NCBI GenBank assembly: GCA_902571865.1
Contig: CACGDO010000008.1
Span: 31,675 to 95,674 of the forward strand
Origin: an uncultured Alphaproteobacteria bacterium
Lineage (GTDB): Bacteria; Pseudomonadota; Alphaproteobacteria; HIMB59; GCA-002718135
DNA length: 64,000 bases
Reading direction: 5' to 3'
The position numbers and the translations under genes are program-made. This document shows positions 62,404 through 64,000 of this stretch, one piece after another. The notes beneath the pieces are model-generated. The model was not told the origin of the DNA. It saw only the letters and a program-made list of their open reading frames with translations, and ran no database searches. The first letter of the stretch is position 1. Every line of letters begins with the position of its first letter.

Positions 62404-62637
62404 ATGCAGGAGAATATAGATAATATTATTAAATTAGCCTGGTGTGATAAAACCTCCTTTGAAAAAATAAAAAGAATTCACGGTGTAACCGAATCAGAGG
62501 TTATAAAAATAATGAGAACAAATCTGAAACCAAGATCATTTAAGTTATGGAGAACTAGAGTAACAGGGAGAACGAGAAAGCATGAAAAGAAAAGAAATCT
62601 ATCCGAAAAATCATTTAAATATGAGAGTTATCTTTAA
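62404..62637 (+). CDS. TIGR03643 family small protein
   Basis: 77 aa. AWCDKTSFEKIKRIHGVTE, then IKIMRTNLKPRSFKLWRTRV and GRTRKHEKK, match a conserved small family of unknown role found in proteobacteria. The predicted fold is a short helix-turn-helix with a strongly basic C-terminus that could bind nucleic acid. It overlaps the next gene by 17 bases. Confidence 0.87.
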   Translation: MQENIDNIIKLAWCDKTSFEKIKRIHGVTESEVIKIMRTNLKPRSFKLWRTRVTGRTRKHEKKRNLSEKSFKYESYL

Positions 62638-63175
62638 AATATTTATTGTCAGTATAAGTCTTCTGTTTGCTAGTAAGATAGCATTAGCAGATCAAAATGA
62701 TCCAAGGCTAAATAATTTGTTTAAAAAATTAAATGAGACTGAAAATCAGGATGAGATAAGAGATTTGATATCTGACATTTGGAATATATGGTATGAAGTT
62801 GATGATCCAAAAGTAATTGAATATTTTGAGAAGGGTATCCAAGCTATGAATTTAAGAAATTATCCACTAGCAATTAGATTTTTTAATAATTTAATTGAAG
62901 AAGATCCTAATTTTGCTGAAGGTTGGAATAAAAGAGCTACAGTTCACTTTATGATGGGTAATTTTGATCAATCTATGCAAGACATCATTAAAACTCTTGA
63001 ATTAGAACCAAGACATTTTGGTGCCCTAGATGGAATGGGTTTAATTTTTATTCATCAGGGTCAGTTTCAACAGGCAATTGATGTATATGACAAGATGTTA
63101 GAAATTTTTCCTTTTAGTGTAAAAACTATGGATAAAAAAGAGAGAATACAATCGTTTATTTCTCAATCTACGTGA
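62621..63175 (+). CDS. Secreted TPR-repeat protein
   Basis: About 184 aa. A signal peptide (MRVIFKIFIVSISLLFASKIALA) is followed by DPRLNNLFKKLNET and by two to three TPR motifs (about residues 75-175: YPLAIRFFNNLIEEDPNFAEGWNKRA, GALDGMGLIFIHQGQFQQAI). It is periplasmic or membrane-anchored and probably a protein-interaction factor. The ATG at 62621 gives a proper signal peptide, whereas the track start at 62582 does not. It converges with the AEC permease gene by 8 bases. Confidence 0.9.
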   Translation: MRVIFKIFIVSISLLFASKIALADQNDPRLNNLFKKLNETENQDEIRDLISDIWNIWYEVDDPKVIEYFEKGIQAMNLRNYPLAIRFFNNLIEEDPNFAEGWNKRATVHFMMGNFDQSMQDIIKTLELEPRHFGALDGMGLIFIHQGQFQQAIDVYDKMLEIFPFSVKTMDKKERIQSFISQST

Positions 63176-64000
63176 TATCAAAAAATAATAATAATAAAGA
63201 CAGTGTAAAAAAACTAACAAACGTACTTAATACTACATTTGAAGAAACTACTGCTTTTAGTGAGTTATATCTGTATGCAAAATAATATGATTGAGACCCA
63301 CTTGGTAAAGCTGCGGCCATAGTAACAATAATTACCAAGAGATTATCAAGCTCTAGTATAAAATTCGCTAAACAAAATGCAATTATAGGGTGAATAAAAT
63401 TTTTTAAGGTAGTTAATAGTATTGCGCCATAAATATTTTCTCTAATTTTAAAATTTCCTAATGCAAGACCTAAAGAAATGAGAACCATTGGAAGAGCAAG
63501 GTTTACAAAAATATCTAAGGGTTCTTTCATAATAGATGGAACAATAAGATTAGAGTAATTAAGAATGATACCAATTATCATTCCAAAAAGTACAATATTT
63601 TTAATTATACCTAATAATATTTGATAAAAAATTTCGACAATGCTTTTTTGTCTATTTCTATAAACTTCTATTATAATAACAGTATAACTAAAATGAACAA
63701 TACCATGAAAAAAAACTAATATCATATAAGGAATTGTATTTATTGGACCCAAAACTGCATACATAAGAGGTATTCCCATTGCTACTGTGTTACCAAAACA
63801 AGCAGCTAATCCAAAAAGTGCAGAGTCATCTGTTTTAAAATTTAAAAATTGTTTACTAATTAAAAATCCAGTCATGGATATAAAAATTCCTGAAGCAAAA
63901 AATGAGATGATCAGGCCAATAGAATTAATTTGAGGAAATGAGACTTGCCAAAAATATATAATTAAAGCTAAAGGTAAAAGAATATTGAAACCTGTAAAAT
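63168..64000 (-). CDS. AEC family permease, 5' truncated by window end
   Basis: Auxin-efflux-carrier-type transporter. The track starts at a Met at 63875, but the frame is open to the window end; the upstream codons read LLPLALIIYFWQVSFPQINS, a hydrophobic segment typical of the AEC N-terminal half. GLAACFGNTVAMGIPLMY and NLALPMVLISLGLALGNF are family features. AEC proteins move organic acids or similar anions. The missing start lies beyond base 64000. Confidence 0.92.
   Translation of the reverse strand, partial: FTGFNILLPLALIIYFWQVSFPQINSIGLIISFFASGIFISMTGFLISKQFLNFKTDDSALFGLAACFGNTVAMGIPLMYAVLGPINTIPYMILVFFHGIVHFSYTVIIIEVYRNRQKSIVEIFYQILLGIIKNIVLFGMIIGIILNYSNLIVPSIMKEPLDIFVNLALPMVLISLGLALGNFKIRENIYGAILLTTLKNFIHPIIAFCLANFILELDNLLVIIVTMAAALPSGSQSYYFAYRYNSLKAVVSSNVVLSTFVSFFTLSLLLLFFDIT

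Overview
The window is AT-rich, gene-dense bacterial DNA with very short intergenic gaps and many 1-13 base overlaps between consecutive genes. 5-aminolevulinate synthase (Shemin-type HemA), a GcrA-like protein, HemJ, YajQ, a TIGR03643-type protein and an alphaproteobacterial-style MotA/OmpA pair point to a streamlined, probably marine alphaproteobacterium. The unusual load of sugar ABC transporters and sugar catabolism in such AT-rich DNA would fit the AEGEAN-169/HIMB59-type lineages. That placement is an inference; no rRNA gene is present to test it. I saw no tRNA, rRNA, insertion sequence or CRISPR array. No gene-free stretch exceeds 300 bases; the longest is about 167 bases at 12127-12293, AT-rich, between divergent operons.

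Layout. (1) Bases 1-9670, plus strand: the end of an Opp/Dpp-type ABC transporter (permease cut by the window start, two ATPases), two Gfo/Idh/MocA oxidoreductases, a DMT exporter, aldose 1-epimerase, a split sulfopyruvate decarboxylase-like pair (ComD/ComE), a PfkB kinase resembling sulfofructose kinase YihV, and a 2-hydroxyacid dehydrogenase resembling (S)-sulfolactate dehydrogenase SlcC. A convergent two-gene unit (9674-12126) encodes a third Gfo/Idh enzyme and a short FucI-like isomerase. This is the most unusual block, a candidate sulfonate or sulfosugar route. (2) Bases 12294-25135: a CUT1 sugar ABC transporter with an oversized MalG-type permease, a GH31 alpha-glycosidase, and uronate genes (uronate isomerase, fructuronate reductase-type enzyme, Ldh2-family dehydrogenase, mannonate dehydratase, a YdfG-like SDR). 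(3) Bases 25240-36126: an RbsABC-like transporter and a non-phosphorylating L-fucose pathway (dehydrogenase, lactonase, fuconate dehydratase, GH29 fucosidase, mutarotase), ending with KDG kinase and KDPG aldolase. (4) Bases 36123-44420: ureohydrolase, peroxiredoxin, NUDIX, MsrA, small membrane and secreted proteins, mini-GcrA, cyclopropane fatty acid synthase, the MotA/OmpA pair, a pentapeptide-repeat protein and a tiny lipoprotein. (5) Bases 44467-52686: a DMT transporter and a compact heme block (hemA, cytochrome b561, a hemC-hemD fusion, hemE, hemH, hemF, hemJ), then nth. (6) Bases 52829-64000: a complete dipeptide-type ABC operon beside an M24 peptidase, then housekeeping genes (yqaA, rmuC, yajQ, LysE-type exporter, GST, TIGR03643, TPR protein) and an AEC permease cut by the window end.

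How it works together. Uronates would pass through isomerase, reductase and UxuA to 2-keto-3-deoxygluconate. The kinase and aldolase for that product are not in the uronate cluster but at the end of the fucose operon, so the two clusters probably act as one carbohydrate island. Each of the three complete ABC transporters has a strong ribosome-binding site on the binding-protein gene, a perfect hairpin just after it, and a permease gene starting within 1-8 bases of the hairpin or its T run with no visible Shine-Dalgarno sequence. This layout would keep binding protein in excess over permease.
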